Positions 51,201-63,062 of a DNA stretch of 64,000 bases are shown piece by piece. Location: the NCBI RefSeq assembly GCF_037975245.1, contig NC_092581.1, positions 14,227,303 to 14,291,302 on the forward strand, written 5' to 3'. Position numbers and translations under genes: made by a program. The stretch comes from Apostichopus japonicus (Eukaryota > Echinodermata > Holothuroidea > Aspidochirotida > Stichopodidae). The notes beneath the pieces are model-generated. The model did not search any database. It saw only the letters and a program-made list of their open reading frames with translations, and had not been told where the DNA came from. How positions within the stretch are numbered: position 1 is the stretch's first letter; each line of letters opens with the position of its first letter.

Positions 51201-54200
51201 GGCACAGTAGGTTTGGTCATGAAACTGAATTATCAGTGAATAGAATAGGTTAGTCTAAGTAAGGATTAAACTTAGCTAGCCCTAATAGTTCAAACGTTTT
51301 GTACTTTCTGATAATAAAATATGGCTAGGCCTATGCAAAGTTACAGCACTGCTTGTAGGTAGTTAATATGTAAAAGCTACAGTGCAAGCAGGTATTGTAG
51401 TCTGCTGGTAATATTTACTGCACCATGTGCCGTACCACAGTTACCACTGCCAGATTGTATTCACATGTTGTTTGTTAGGCAACAGTAATCCAATGGTCAC
51501 ACGTACTGGCAAAGACACTGACAGCATATCATGGGCGAGCACACACTACACACTCGACTTCATTAACAAGCAGTCTCGGTAACGTAGATCTTTCCAAGAC
51601 AAAAATTCTTCACCTTCTCTAAATTGGAGTCCAAAATCAAGCTGTTGCCGTCCAAATGAAAGACGTAGATAACTTCCACACGGTTAAAGTCAGCTTTTCG
51701 ACAATACTTCACAGTTATGTGTTTTACATAGAGAAAATATACCGGCAGTTTCCACAGTGCCTCCGGTGCAATAAACAAACTTGACACTACAGTATATAAC
51801 ATACGATAGAGCACAGAGACCACAGAGATTGAAGTTCTTTATATGCCGCATTCGGTGCTAGTGTGAACAAGAATTTAAAATCATAAAGGGTTTGTTTGCG
51901 CCGAAATCACTCCAAACAGATCATTTAAGTAAAAATTAAATTTATATACCTACATTTTATTCGATTGCAGTGAGTAACCCCAAAAGTAATATTTTTATTG
52001 ATCACTTAGGAAACTTCCAGATTACTGTCATCTAGTTTTTGTATTATCTGAGGGGGTGTGATACCGATTGTCCAATCAGATTTTGTTTGCCTCTCCGGAA
52101 AATCACTTAAATTACTTGACCAGAATTCGTACAACCGAAAATGCTACGTGAAACCAGTCAAACATGTTACAACATTATATTAGAACAAGAATGCATATCA
52201 TAACAAGTTATTACCTTTAGTCGATGAATCACTTACTGTATTACCAAACGCGATGCAGGTGCAAGGTGGGGCAGGGGGAATCTATAATCTAAATTGTAAT
52301 TTCTTCCCTCAGACCTCCCTGTATGCAGGAGCCGGCTTCACAATCCCAAAGTCACATCCCTCCATGAGACTCCATTGTAAAAACCCTGGACCTTGTTCTG
52401 ATTACCAGAATATTCCACTGGAGCATAGGGATTGGAAAGTTCCGAGAAATTGTCAATGGGACAACCGTTGCTTTTTCTTTAATACAAACTCACATCTTGT
52501 CTTCGAGGAAGAAGACAAACCTAAGGGAAGGAACTCCCTGGCAGTGGCACCACAATCTTCTCAATTCTCAAGTACGCAATTGAAATATTCTAGAAGATTT
52601 GGCGGGAAGGTCCAAACATTTCACGGCAAACTTTATGGTCTGATCATGTTTGTAAACAGGGCTATAAAACTTTCGGATCAGATAAACGAGGACCTTAAAT
52701 AATTCCTTTATAAAGACAGGGGCGACGGAGTTTGGAAATGTAGAGAGGGTACGTCCCATGCCACCCCTCCCCGCCACCGAGAAAGGGCCGATTCGTTGAG
52801 AAACTGGAATTTGTAGTAGTGGAATTTGTAGTACATAACGAACATGTAGGGTCACTTTCTCGAGACTTTAAGCAGTTAACTTCCTCTAATCAAAAGTCAC
52901 ATGTCCCACTGTCTTTATAAGATTGTCCCGACCCCCCACCTACACCCCTCCCGGCCAGAGAGAATCCTCTGACGCTGCCTCTGGCTATTGAACATAGTTT
53001 TTCTCCTTCTTCTTTATTTAGGCGGGGAGGGATGGGTGGGGAGAGAATAGTTCTTCATGTAGTACAGAGGTGGAGGGCCATTGGTATTACGGGAGGATTG
53101 TAGTAATAGGGAGAAGGTATTTAAGTACACTCACAGGGGCATATGTTATATAGCGCTTTTGTTGAATCAAGAACTCTTATACACCATCTTAATCTTTAAT
53201 GTGTCCTGAAAATGTTTGGTACTTATTACATAAAAGTGACAAACGGTCAATAGGTTGCAATATAAGACGGGTTTTTTTATCTTGGTAATTTTTTTAAATC
53301 ATTGTTATATAATATCGCCAGTTAACTCACAACTTTGAATAAACATGACTTATGACCTATATGTAGAAAGCGACGGTATAGCTTTAGCACGTATGAACAA
53401 AACGTGAAGACCTACACGATATCAAGCATTCGTCATTGCAATATTGCCCTCATAATATTTTACAGCGTTCAATATCGTCGTGCACAGGATTTCAAAGGTG
53501 AATGAGTGAGTGTGTGTTGGGGGGGGGGGGTGGGGTTCTTAACACCCCAACTTTTTGGGCAAGGGATCAAACCTTTTATGGAAGGACGTTTTGGGCGTGG
53601 AGGAGTGGTATCATTCTTCCCCGACTGAATATAAAAATGCACGCGATTGAACGACTACACCCCACCCCCCCCTCGACTGACGATGGTGGTCCCCCTTCCC
53701 CACTGTCGCAGCTGTGTGTGGTTGTATGTGACCACCGTGTAAACTATGCTAATTCTCTGTTAGCATAATAAATAATTCCATCTATAGGAACTTTGTACTT
53801 TTTTGTTTTTACCAATCCTTACTAGAAAGGTCTTCCTTTTTTTAAGAAAATGTATATAGGCTAGTTGTTATTGATATAGCAGCTAATGAAATATGTGTTT
53901 TCACACCTTTTCCGTAATACTCTTAAAATATAGGTTTCCTGTGGGTAAACCCGCTTAGCTGACTGTATGACCGGTTCAGTAACAGGCTATAGAATAGAAT
54001 AATCCATATGGTTCAACCAAAAAACAAACACAAGTACATAAAATGGTTTCGAAAATTAAGGATTTGAAGTTGGCAGTAAATGCTGTTTGGAATTTGATCC
54101 TAAAATGTCCATTTTGTTGGTACTTTCTACCATATTTTTGGAAAATACTCCTCGTCATTAAAACGTGAATTCAGATTTACTTACCATCGACTTCATGTCA

Positions 54201-54835
54201 ATTAAGCTAAGAACCATTTTTTGTTTGTTTTACTTTTAATGATGAGTATATATTTGGAAATTAACCAATCTATATCACGTGACTGTAAGATTGTAGATAA
54301 TGCGTCACGGATGTTACTTTATTAATCAGTCAATTTGATATTCATTATAGTTCATAACATTCTCAACTATGTCTCAGTGCCTGAAAGGCTGGCTGCGTTT
54401 ATTGGCAGAATTTTTGTCTCCACATCTAATTACGGCTAGATGAACACATCGAGTCTAACCCAGCCAGTTGGGACAATTTCGTATGCTAAAACCTCTCTAA
54501 ACTGTCCTAACTGGGCGGTCTTATGGTGTAGTTATCTCTTTACCATGAATGTTATTATGTAGCCTATAGGCTATGCGAACGATGTATATGGTTGTGTATA
54601 TTCTCCGTCAAATAGAGCGTATATAACAATATACTACCTGCAATTGTCCCCACTGTTAAATGTTGTATACCGATAGTCAGGACGCTTGCGATAAGACGTA
54701 ATTTAAGCGACTGTTTGTGAAAAACGATGCGACGGTTTTTTAAAGGGTACCGCGAACCCGTGAATTGAAGTCTCATGTGAACATTTCCTAATATTATCGG
54801 GCTTTATATAGTCTCATTTCATAAGTCACCTATAA
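48261..54835. other. upstream intergenic region, no recognised gene
   Basis: No homologous coding segment found. It holds G- or C-rich runs (48370-48405, 53519-53532), AT-rich tracts and several open frames of 60-149 codons without support. The last cluster of TACTGTA 7-mers ends near 51.8 kb. Confidence 0.6.
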
Positions 54836-55016
54836 GAACATGGGCACGATAATACAAACATGCTACCGAACAACGAGACTGTGATATCTCCGTCAGATGT
54901 GTTTCGCTATTCCCCTTGAGCGATACAAAGTCACCAAAGATATAGTACCTGGGCACGAAAAAACAAACAACGAACCGGCTGATCCGATCTCAACCCCAGT
55001 CTCCTTGCATCAGGAC

Positions 55017-55362
55017 CAGTGGCGTAGGAAGGTACTTTTGAGTGGGGGGGGGGCTGAAGACTGATGGCCGGCCTGGGGGAGGGGTCTAAGGGGAGGGGGA
55101 ATTTTTTTTGCATTTCCAGGTGGCCTCAGATGCAATTTGGTGCAATTCAACACCAACTCCATTTTGTAAACTTAATTTTGTATTTTCACCTGGCCTTAGA
55201 TGCAATTTGGTGCTCCAAATGAGATTTTTTTCTCATTTGGAAATGAAAAAGGGGTTTTCTGACTTGCGAAGTGGGGGGGGGGGGGCGGAATGATACTTCC
55301 GCCTCTCCACATTTTTCACTGGGGGGCTGGCGCCCTCCAGCCCCCCGGTTCCTACGCCCTTG
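55017..55362. mobile_element. hAT-type MITE, 346 bp, with 8-bp target duplication
   Basis: Terminal inverted repeats CAGTGGCGTAGGAA (left) and TTCCTACGCCCTTG (right; complement CAAGGGCGTAGGAA). Both sides are flanked by ATCAGGAC (55009-55016 and 55363-55370), an 8-bp target duplication as hAT elements make. No coding capacity. AGATGCAATTTGGTG occurs twice inside. Removing it and one duplication restores the U2-type repeat it split. Confidence 0.92.
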
Positions 55363-55385
55363 ATCAGGACTGTGACCGTGTGATC

Positions 55386-55430
55386 ATCGCTTCTCGGCCT
55401 TTTGGCTAAGATCATGTGTAGTATATGTTC
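55386..55430 (+). pseudogene. U2 snRNA 5'-end-like sequence (repeat head)
   Basis: Matches the first 45 nt of metazoan U2 snRNA at 43 positions by my alignment (ATCGCTTCTCGGCCTTTTGG, then CTAAGATCA.GTGTAGTAT). It includes the GUAGUA branch-point recognition segment. After nt 45 the similarity stops: no Sm site and no 3' stem-loops. So it is not a working U2 gene; it is either a truncated retrocopy or the head of an snRNA-derived SINE. A second copy nearby favours the SINE view. Confidence 0.85.
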
Positions 55431-55617
55431 CCTTTCGATGGGAATGGTGATACACACCCGACGATGATCACACAGTCACAGTCCCGATGCAAGGGGACTG
55501 GGGCTGAGAGCGGACCAGTCGTTCGGTAGTTTGGTTTTCGTGCCCATGTTCTTTCCTGGGCGACTTTTTCTTAACAAGTATCATCGTCATGTGTGTATCA
55601 CGATTCCCCTCGAAGAG

Positions 55618-55658
55618 GAACAGATACTAATCATGATTTTAGCCAAAATGTCGAGAAG
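55618..55658 (-). pseudogene. second U2 snRNA-like head, inverted
   Basis: On the minus strand CTTCTCGACATTTTGGCTAA leads to TAGTATCTGTTC. About 35 of 41 positions match U2 nt 5-45. Both copies continue with a shared non-U2 body (GGGGAATCGTGATACACAC against GGGAATGGTGATACACAC, then GACGATGAT). Confidence 0.8.
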
Positions 55659-55664
55659 GGGAAC

Positions 55665-57490
55665 ATATAGTCTTATACAATATTTTAGTCACGAAGCGTC
55701 GACTCTTCAGTTGGCCACGTAGAGTTTCACATGTTTTAAATGCTGTACAAGCTATATGTCAATTAATATAACGACTTTGTGTATTTCAAATAAAATAAAA
55801 CGTTTAGCACAAACTACAACAGTTTTCAAGCAATAAACGCATGCTTCCATATCAAATGCAATATTTCTAACTACCCTCGTGATTAATTAGACATATTATG
55901 TGTATAATTAAGCAACAAAATCACCTAAGGGGAATATAACCCACAAAATTTTCACAACACCTTCACTCTACGAATATGCAAATTTAACAGTGTCCCGATG
56001 TATGTTTATGGATACAAAACAGTAATAAAGTGAAACTGTTCACTCACGCAAAGGTTAAATAATGACTGTCAAGTCATTTTACACACCGTTAAAGACAATT
56101 TATACTTAATTAACGTTCTGCAACTAAAATGACATTCAACTGTTATTCTACGACCAATGGAGAATGTTAATTTACGGTATTGTTGTACGTTTACGTCCAT
56201 AACGTGTTATTTTACAAGAATGGACAGTGAACGTAAATTAACGACGAATGCACATGCTATATAACTTTCGCCCATTATTTTAAGTATAAACACTGTTACA
56301 TCGTACTAAAGGCATGATGCGTTTCTCTGTGGTACCACGATCGTAAACCACGGTTGTAAACAATCCAATCATAAGGTCCCAGTTCGAGTCACTCCAAGAT
56401 TCATGTATCTCGTCCAGTTACAGAGTTGTTGACAATTGACAATTCATAATCACGGACGTTAAATATGAATCTATGAGACTGACTTCGGTCAGCAAGTTGC
56501 AGCTTTGATAAGCAAATGAGGCTTCTTCGCGAGTTCCTGCTTGCAGGAGGATCTAAAATACATACAAGCTGCAATTCGTTCTATTATTGAAGGGGTGAAA
56601 TTTTCGTGAGTAATTTGGGATCAGCAAATTCAAACGAGATATTCATAACATTTTAGCAGATTTAGCAGGGCAATACTGTTGTACGTTTTTGTTCTAGTAT
56701 TGTATGAATGAAAACCACGAAGTGCATATACGGTTGGTTCTTTGTTTCTTTTCTTTTTTTTGCAATGGGGCATAGTACATCCCTAGTAATAAGTAAAACG
56801 ATCTATGGCATAGAATAAGTTCGTGGCAGTATTTCTCCTTTGAAGGAATACAACTTTCTAATATTGTCACAAACTATAGTCTGCTAAGAAGGAGCATAAT
56901 TATGCTCCTTCTGTGTGGTATGTTACCGCGGTAAATTTGAGGTATATTTTTTCCTGTGAGTGCAAGGAAAGAAGGAGATGGGGGAGGAAAGGAAAATACA
57001 ACGTTATCCAATTATCGCTTATGTTCCCCCTCTAGAGAAAATCATGTCACACATCTGTGTTCCTTGTATCTCCAATAAAAATAATGTTTTCATTGTAGAA
57101 ACCCTTTGTTCTTGTGTTTCAACAAGTTTGTAAGACCAACACGTCTTTCGATGTCCTTAATATGAAATACATCAATCATAATAAATCACAGCATAATGTA
57201 CTGAAGTGATAATGAAATGTTATACCAGGGAGTTGTTCAAATATTGAATGGCTCTGCATACGGCCTTTGCGACTTCTCCGCGGTCACCACAACAACCTAA
57301 AATCACAGTTATCAACGAGCTTGGAATGTTTTGAAGAGCTCCCTCTATTTAGCCAACTTCCTTATTTTTGGTTTCGATGATAATCGTAACCTCATGCAGG
57401 CGGATGTGTGTATGTGTTTGACGCCTTGCTTGTGAACACGATATCTCAAGAAGGGAAGCTGCGACCAATCTAATATTTGGTGTGTAAGAG
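55665..57490. other. intergenic, no recognised gene
   Basis: AT-rich. One perfect 26-bp palindrome (56887-56912) and a possible decayed tRNA-like B-box (AGTTCGAGTC near 56384), without a clear A-box. Confidence 0.6.
56887..56912. repeat. 26-bp perfect palindrome
   Basis: AGAAGGAGCATAA is followed directly by its exact complement TTATGCTCCTTCT, with no spacer. Confidence 0.95.
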
Positions 57491-57494
57491 TATA

Positions 57495-57830
57495 TAGGCA
57501 AAGGCTTGGACCAGCGGTTAGAGTGTCCGCCTCACAATCCTTCGGTTCCAGGATCAAAATTCCGCCAGGAGCCAGATTCTCTTGACCTATTCAAAAATCG
57601 CCACAGTGCAGTGTTGAGGTGCGGAGTCTTCCGTGGATTTGGTATTTCTGGTTTGTGAACTTGGGTAAAGGGCTTTATTTCTGAGGCTTCACTTGGTTTC
57701 GCAACAGCTTGGTTCGTCATGGCTGCACTGCAGTGATGTAGAATGGGGTGCCTTTGCCTACCTCGGTATTTGAAAAAGTGTTCAGATGCTAGTGTTATGA
57801 AACAGTAATACCATCTCTTTGATGTTACCG
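57495..57830 (+). mobile_element. tRNA-headed SINE (probable)
   Basis: TTGGACCAGCGGTTAGAGTG (A-box region, from 57507), then CCGCCTCACAATCC, then CGGTTCCAGGATC (B-box region, from 57543): spacing and wording of a tRNA, nearest a valine-type one. The body runs through TTCGTCATGGCTGCACTG and GTGCCTTTGCCTACCTCGGT to about 57830. No terminal A-run. Confidence 0.65.
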
Positions 57831-57834
57831 AAAA

Positions 57835-60765
57835 ACTCCATCGAGACACCTTACAGGCCTCTTATGTATTTATCTAGGTCATGGATTCAGTTTTCCCACG
57901 AGAAGTTTTTAACTATCTTATTGAATCTTGGTGCAGGGCCTTTTCCCAAAATAGATTCCATTATGTCTGTGGAACATTCGAGAAGGTTCTCTCACGTGGT
58001 ATGGAAGTTTCCATAGAAAGGGGGATGGACTTCCAAACTCCCAACCAATCAGGGCAGATCAGTGCCAGCGCACTTATTTTTATATCATTAAGTTAATACA
58101 GGATGGTCAGGTCATTGGCTGCCTACTGATTATGCGCAGAGGGATTTTTATAGAAGTAAGGTATAAAAGAAAAAGGAGGTCAGAAATTTATTACTCTGTC
58201 AGCAAATTTATGACTTGGTCAGCAAATTTATCACTCCGCCGAAAGTTCATCACTCCCTCTAATTGCGTAATTGACGGAGTCAAGTCAAGTCAAATCATTG
58301 TAATTTAGTTTTATTTGTAAGAGAATCGACAGAGAAGAAATTATACCTAATCATTAATCAAATCCGATCTTGTCAAATTGTTTTTCTGTGAACTCATTGT
58401 TTTCGCCCGTTCTGACATCTCCTGAAGAAGCATAAATACGGCATCAAGATATCCCAGTACCTTTCTATCGCGAGTCCCGATATAGTTTTACTATCGGAGG
58501 AGCCGGGCTCGTCACAATATTACACTAGACGTTAAATGGCGGTCCCGGGAGCAGGAATGGGAGCGAATTCACACCCCTGGCTCGTTATCCTCTGAATACT
58601 TTTCGAAAAGAGAAGGCTTGAAATAAACCAGTGTTCATCCACGATCTAACACGGATAGGGTGTCAAAAAAGTTAGCCACTGTAAGGCCTCCTGATCCTTG
58701 GGTCGCTAAACTAAACTAACCCACATTGAGTAGAAGAAGCATATTGTTATTAGAGGTCAATGTCATTTGAGGTCACCAGGGGTCAAATTGTGAAAAAGTT
58801 TATAATCTACCGTACCTCCCACCGATCAACCTATTAGACAATATGTGCGTTACCCCTACTAGAACACAAGAGGCTGTTGGCAATTGGAAATTAGCTTAAG
58901 GGCATCTGTAGATTAGAATCCGAAGTCGACCAAATGTCCATTGACTAGAGTGTGACGCTAACTTTATACGTCGCTGCATATATACATGCCTGTATAATAA
59001 ACGTATTATTTTTACATACAAGGTTGCTATTGGAATGGATGATTCATTGTAAATCATGGGTATTATATCTTTGCTTCCGTTGTTGAAGTTTTCCGTCGTA
59101 TTTCGCTATTGTCGAGATTCACTGCCAAATAAACAATTCACGTTTGGATGTAGTAACGTTGGAGAAATGACCAGGCGCCGTTTACGAAAATTAACTGTCG
59201 CCCAGGTAGATGTTTTAAAGGCAAACCAGATGCAAAACATTGGGGACCAGGTGGTAAAATCGCCCAGCGTCTGCTTAATGTACGGCTTGTTGGTGTACTG
59301 TATTGAGTAGAAGAAGCAGGCCTCGAAAAAATACGGTTGCCAACTCGCCATCGGCGAGTAGAATTTTAGCTTTGGCGAATAGAAATGCACTACGCTCGAC
59401 ACTTTCCGAGTGACTCGTTGGATAGTGAAACCCGAATATTATCAAGACTATCGTTACAAACATTTCACAGAATGATGAAAGCAATACCTTGGAGAAAACT
59501 TGAAGCAAGCCTGTTTAAGGTGTAAACTGAATTTTATCAATGACCAATCTCAATGCGAATTTACTGTTTAAACTGGTTCGCTATCTGCAAGTGCATTATG
59601 TAGGAGAAAAGGCCTAATGTCTTTGGTAGAGATCAATCTGTAGGTCTAAGCTGAATACAAGAAAGCTAGTTTCCATCTCGGTCATCAGCTGCCAATATGA
59701 ATATTGTTTGTCATATGATCAATGTTTCTTGAGTATACTACTTATTAGATTGAAGTATGTTGTTCATCCTGGCTACAACCCACAGCCTAGTGTGTCACAT
59801 TCATATAAGACTATTCATGTATAGCATCATCGAAACCGCACTGCAGTTTTGTTGTCTGGTTATGATAGTGTTCTACTTTATTAAGCAAGAAAACTTCCGC
59901 AATATATAACAACTATATGATATGCTACTTTATATGGATCAAGTTTACGGTTTATACGTAATATTTGGTATGCACTGTACATGTTCTGGCGCACGGACAT
60001 AGCGCAAAGCCTCACGGTTACAGAAAATTTCGGAAATGAGGATGTTTGCGTGGCTCCAATCGAGTTTATATTTCCAGCTCCACTGAACACCGGCAGTGCA
60101 AGTATAGCTTTAAGTTGGTATGACATCGTTTAAGCACTCAAGCACGTAATTCAACATCACAAAATGAACTTAAGAAACATATATCTAAATGTGAATGGCA
60201 GATATGGTCGAAGTGCAATGTGTGTCCATGTTAGTAGGGGGTGTGTCCAAGCGCCAGATACACGGGGTGTACACATAGGGAGGATTCTCCCAGACCCTCT
60301 AGTACATGGGGCTTGAACGACCCTGGGGTCATATAGCCGGCTCTTCTGTATCCGCATGTGATATGGGTTATCATGATATATGCTTCAAATTAAACACAAA
60401 ATGAAAAATCATATAGGGATAAGTTCAACATTATAATCTTTAAACTTCAGTCGATAAACGATACTTCCTATTCTATACTGTATAATGGCAAAGAACGCGT
60501 TGCAAATAGGTCTATACAGCAGTGTATAGAACTATTTGCATATTATTGCTTCCTTCTTGGTTAAAGCGATTTATAAAGCTGCATACATGTTCTTTTGTCC
60601 CCTTTGTGTATACTTGCATGGATTAATTATGCACAGCACGCGATATTTTCAGCAACAGGGGATTCCCACTTATATCACGGTATCGTTTTTATTGTGAATA
60701 TTATGTCTTTATTAGACATTTGTCCATCGAAAACACCGTGACCTCAGAAGGTGTTAACATTAATG
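57835..60765. other. intergenic, no recognised gene
   Basis: Contains a diverged repeat near 58460-58620 (CACTAGACGTTAAATGGCGG and nearby GC-rich words) and a repeat-like segment near 59330-59410 (CAACTCGCCATCGGCGAGTA). Open frames of 60-100 codons occur without family support. Confidence 0.55.
58745..58800 (-). repeat. TGACC-rich dispersed repeat, fragment
   Basis: Minus-oriented: GAGGTCAATGTCATTTGAGG, then TCACCAGGGGTCAAATTGTG. The same motif order as at 16810. Confidence 0.6.
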
Positions 60766-60767
60766 AA

Positions 60768-60867
<100 letters not shown>

Positions 60868-61754
60868 CAAAGGTCTTCCAAACGTATGTCCACCTAAATC
60901 TAGCCATCCATATTGAGTCATAGAAGTTGAGAGTGGTTAAACTAGACGATTCAATTTCTCACTCACGAAAAAATAGCACAGGCTTTGAATTTTGCATACG
61001 AGTGGCCATTTTTTGAGTTTCTTACAATTTTGGGGGTAATACCGATACGCTATAATTAGATTGAGGATATACGTGACACTTCTACGGCGACAATCCACGG
61101 TTTGGGTAATGAAGAAAACCTGTATCAAAGTACGCGATTATGATCAAAGTTCAGTTTTAAGTTTGTTGTGTTCCTTTTAGGCGACACAGAAGGCCTATAT
61201 CATACCATATTTGCAAACAAAAGACAATTAATGTATATGCATTATGGAAATTCTAAAACTTATATCATACTATATTTACATACAGGATACATTTAACGTA
61301 TGCATTATGGACATTATAAACCGATATTAATCGTTTTGCACAACTATATGCATTTCGTAAATTCAGAGCCTTAATTTGTTTTCAACTTGGAATAAATCAA
61401 TACAAAAATTCAGGCTGAATCAGTTCAAAAGGAATGTCACACATAATAGGTAAGTATAATCTAAACATTCTTTTAATGAATATTCATGACACATTATAGC
61501 CATGATTTTTCGAGGCTATAACAGCAAAATCAAAACTTTCAGAAAACAGATCAATTGGGTATATTGTAGCCTAGATAATCAGGCTAACATTTTAGCAATC
61601 TCTTCAAAGGGGTTTGAAACTTCTGTTTTCAACATATTTTAAGATATAATTTGAATTATTTTTCTGTCTCATATTATCTGCTTTATAAGGGATTCCATGG
61701 TATATATAATGTAACCTCATATTTCCGTGGGTAGATAGCGGGGAAATACCAGTC

Positions 61755-61865
61755 ATGGCAGACAATACAATCAACCATTCAGTGTCGTGTATATGGCGCT
61801 TCGAGACTGCGGACCATCTTCAACAAATCACGAAGGATTGTTATAATCTGGCGTATATTTGGGGT
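61755..61865 (+). CDS. candidate first coding exon of an unidentified gene
   Basis: A frame opens with ATG in good context (GTCATGG), has an in-frame TAA about 45 bp upstream, and runs 37 codons (MADNTINHSVSC ... YIWG) to a strong donor, GGT|GTAAGTAT, in phase 0. The coded segment is less AT-biased than its surroundings. I do not recognise the protein and found no second exon before 64000. It could be chance: good donors also occur in repeats here. Confidence 0.28.
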
Positions 61866-61994
61866 GTAAGTATGGCCACACTCGACCCAACACGGAACAT
61901 TGATGATGAACAAACTGGGTACGGCGAGGATGTTTTAACAAAAAAATCCTGGTAATCAGACTCGTGCAAATCTAATCGGTAAAAATGCTGTAAA

Positions 61995-62152
61995 TAAAAA
62001 AAATATAAAAAAAAAACCAAAAAAAAAAAAAAATTGAAGGAAAACCAAAGAAAAAGGAGAAGAGAAAAACAAAAAAAAAAAAAAAACAAAAAAAAAAAAC
62101 AAAAAAAACACAACCCCCCCTCCCCCCCCAAAAAAAAAAAAAAAAAAAAAAA
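61995..62152. repeat. oligo(A) and C-run low-complexity tract
   Basis: About 155 bp of A-runs with two C-runs near 62114-62130. Frames rich in F are artefacts. Confidence 0.95.
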
Positions 62153-63012
62153 CATTCGCGGCAGTTTACCCATATAACATCGTTGCTAACTGGTGGAATC
62201 CCCGCCCATTTTCATATTTCAGAACTACAATACACGTAGCTCTATATAGTTCAAACGAAATAGCTTCTAAACACAAGAACCAAGGAAGGGTGTATGGAGT
62301 TTAGTAGTTTCTGATATATTTTTTTTTAGCAGAAACTATCAATAATTTTGCCTTGTAAAAGTTAAAGTTAACAATTAATCTAATAAGAATGGATAAGACA
62401 ATGACAAAAGATAAGACAATGTACATCTCTTGTAAAAGTAAATTTTATTACACAGCCGTGCTGATACTTGAAAAAAAAAATTTGCTGACAATGCATGAAT
62501 CAGAATAATTAAAACTTAATGATCGTGTGTCGTTAGAATGACGCTAACATGACTTCATACAGGAACTTGAATTGGGAAATTGTTTCAAAGATGCATAAAA
62601 TAATGCAAACGAGTACATTTTATCTCCAATAAATACCTAAAAATGAATATTCTGAAGCATGTCATACAAAGAAAGACAACTATTTCTAAAAATAGGAGCT
62701 TAACACAGTTTGAAACAATACTCTACATTTACTAACGTGAAATTGTAAACAACTGCTCTGTTTATTAACTTGCAATTCAAGCTGGTTAGTATTCATATTC
62801 ACCAAAATAATTATTTTAAATGTTCATTAAAATAAAATAGTGACTGTGTTACATTAAAGGGCTGCATGGAATAGGTTTTGGTCCATGTAGGAAATAGTCT
62901 TGGCAGAATATATAGTTTACAAGCAGCATCTAAACCAACAAAACTTGGCGTTCCATGAAAACATCGGCCGACTGCCGAAATCAAGTCAGACAACAATTGC
63001 CAAATGATAACA

Positions 63013-63062
<50 letters not shown>

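Larger units (their letters stand above)
54838..55660. repeat. cluster of U2-headed repeats in inverted arrangement
   Basis: GGGCACGA.AA.ACAAAC..(A)CCGAAC occurs near 54842 and 54951 and inverted at 55519-55546. After removal of the hAT insert (55017-55362), the arm 54950-55016 plus 55371-55389 is the inverted complement of 55463-55546 (CGATGATCACAC, GTCACAGTCC, GGACTGGGGCTGAGAGCGGA), framing a U2-like core. A second inverted head is at 55618-55658 and a decayed one near 54885-54930. Arms of about 85-90 bp could form a long hairpin. Confidence 0.75.

Noticed and set aside
52253-52702. 149-codon plus-strand frame upstream of sestrin.
   Set aside because: No recognisable domain, no splice or promoter support; a frame of this length is not surprising in 64 kb. 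Conservation in a relative would revive it.
55386-55430. A functional U2 snRNA gene.
   Set aside because: Similarity ends at nt 45; Sm site and 3' stem-loops are absent.
56376-56400. tRNA gene suggested by AGTTCGAGTC.
   Set aside because: No matching A-box or cloverleaf could be laid out around it.
59056-59310. 84-codon plus-strand frame with a possible donor (CCCAG|GTAGAT).
   Set aside because: Weak donor and no resemblance; the region next to it looks like a diverged repeat.
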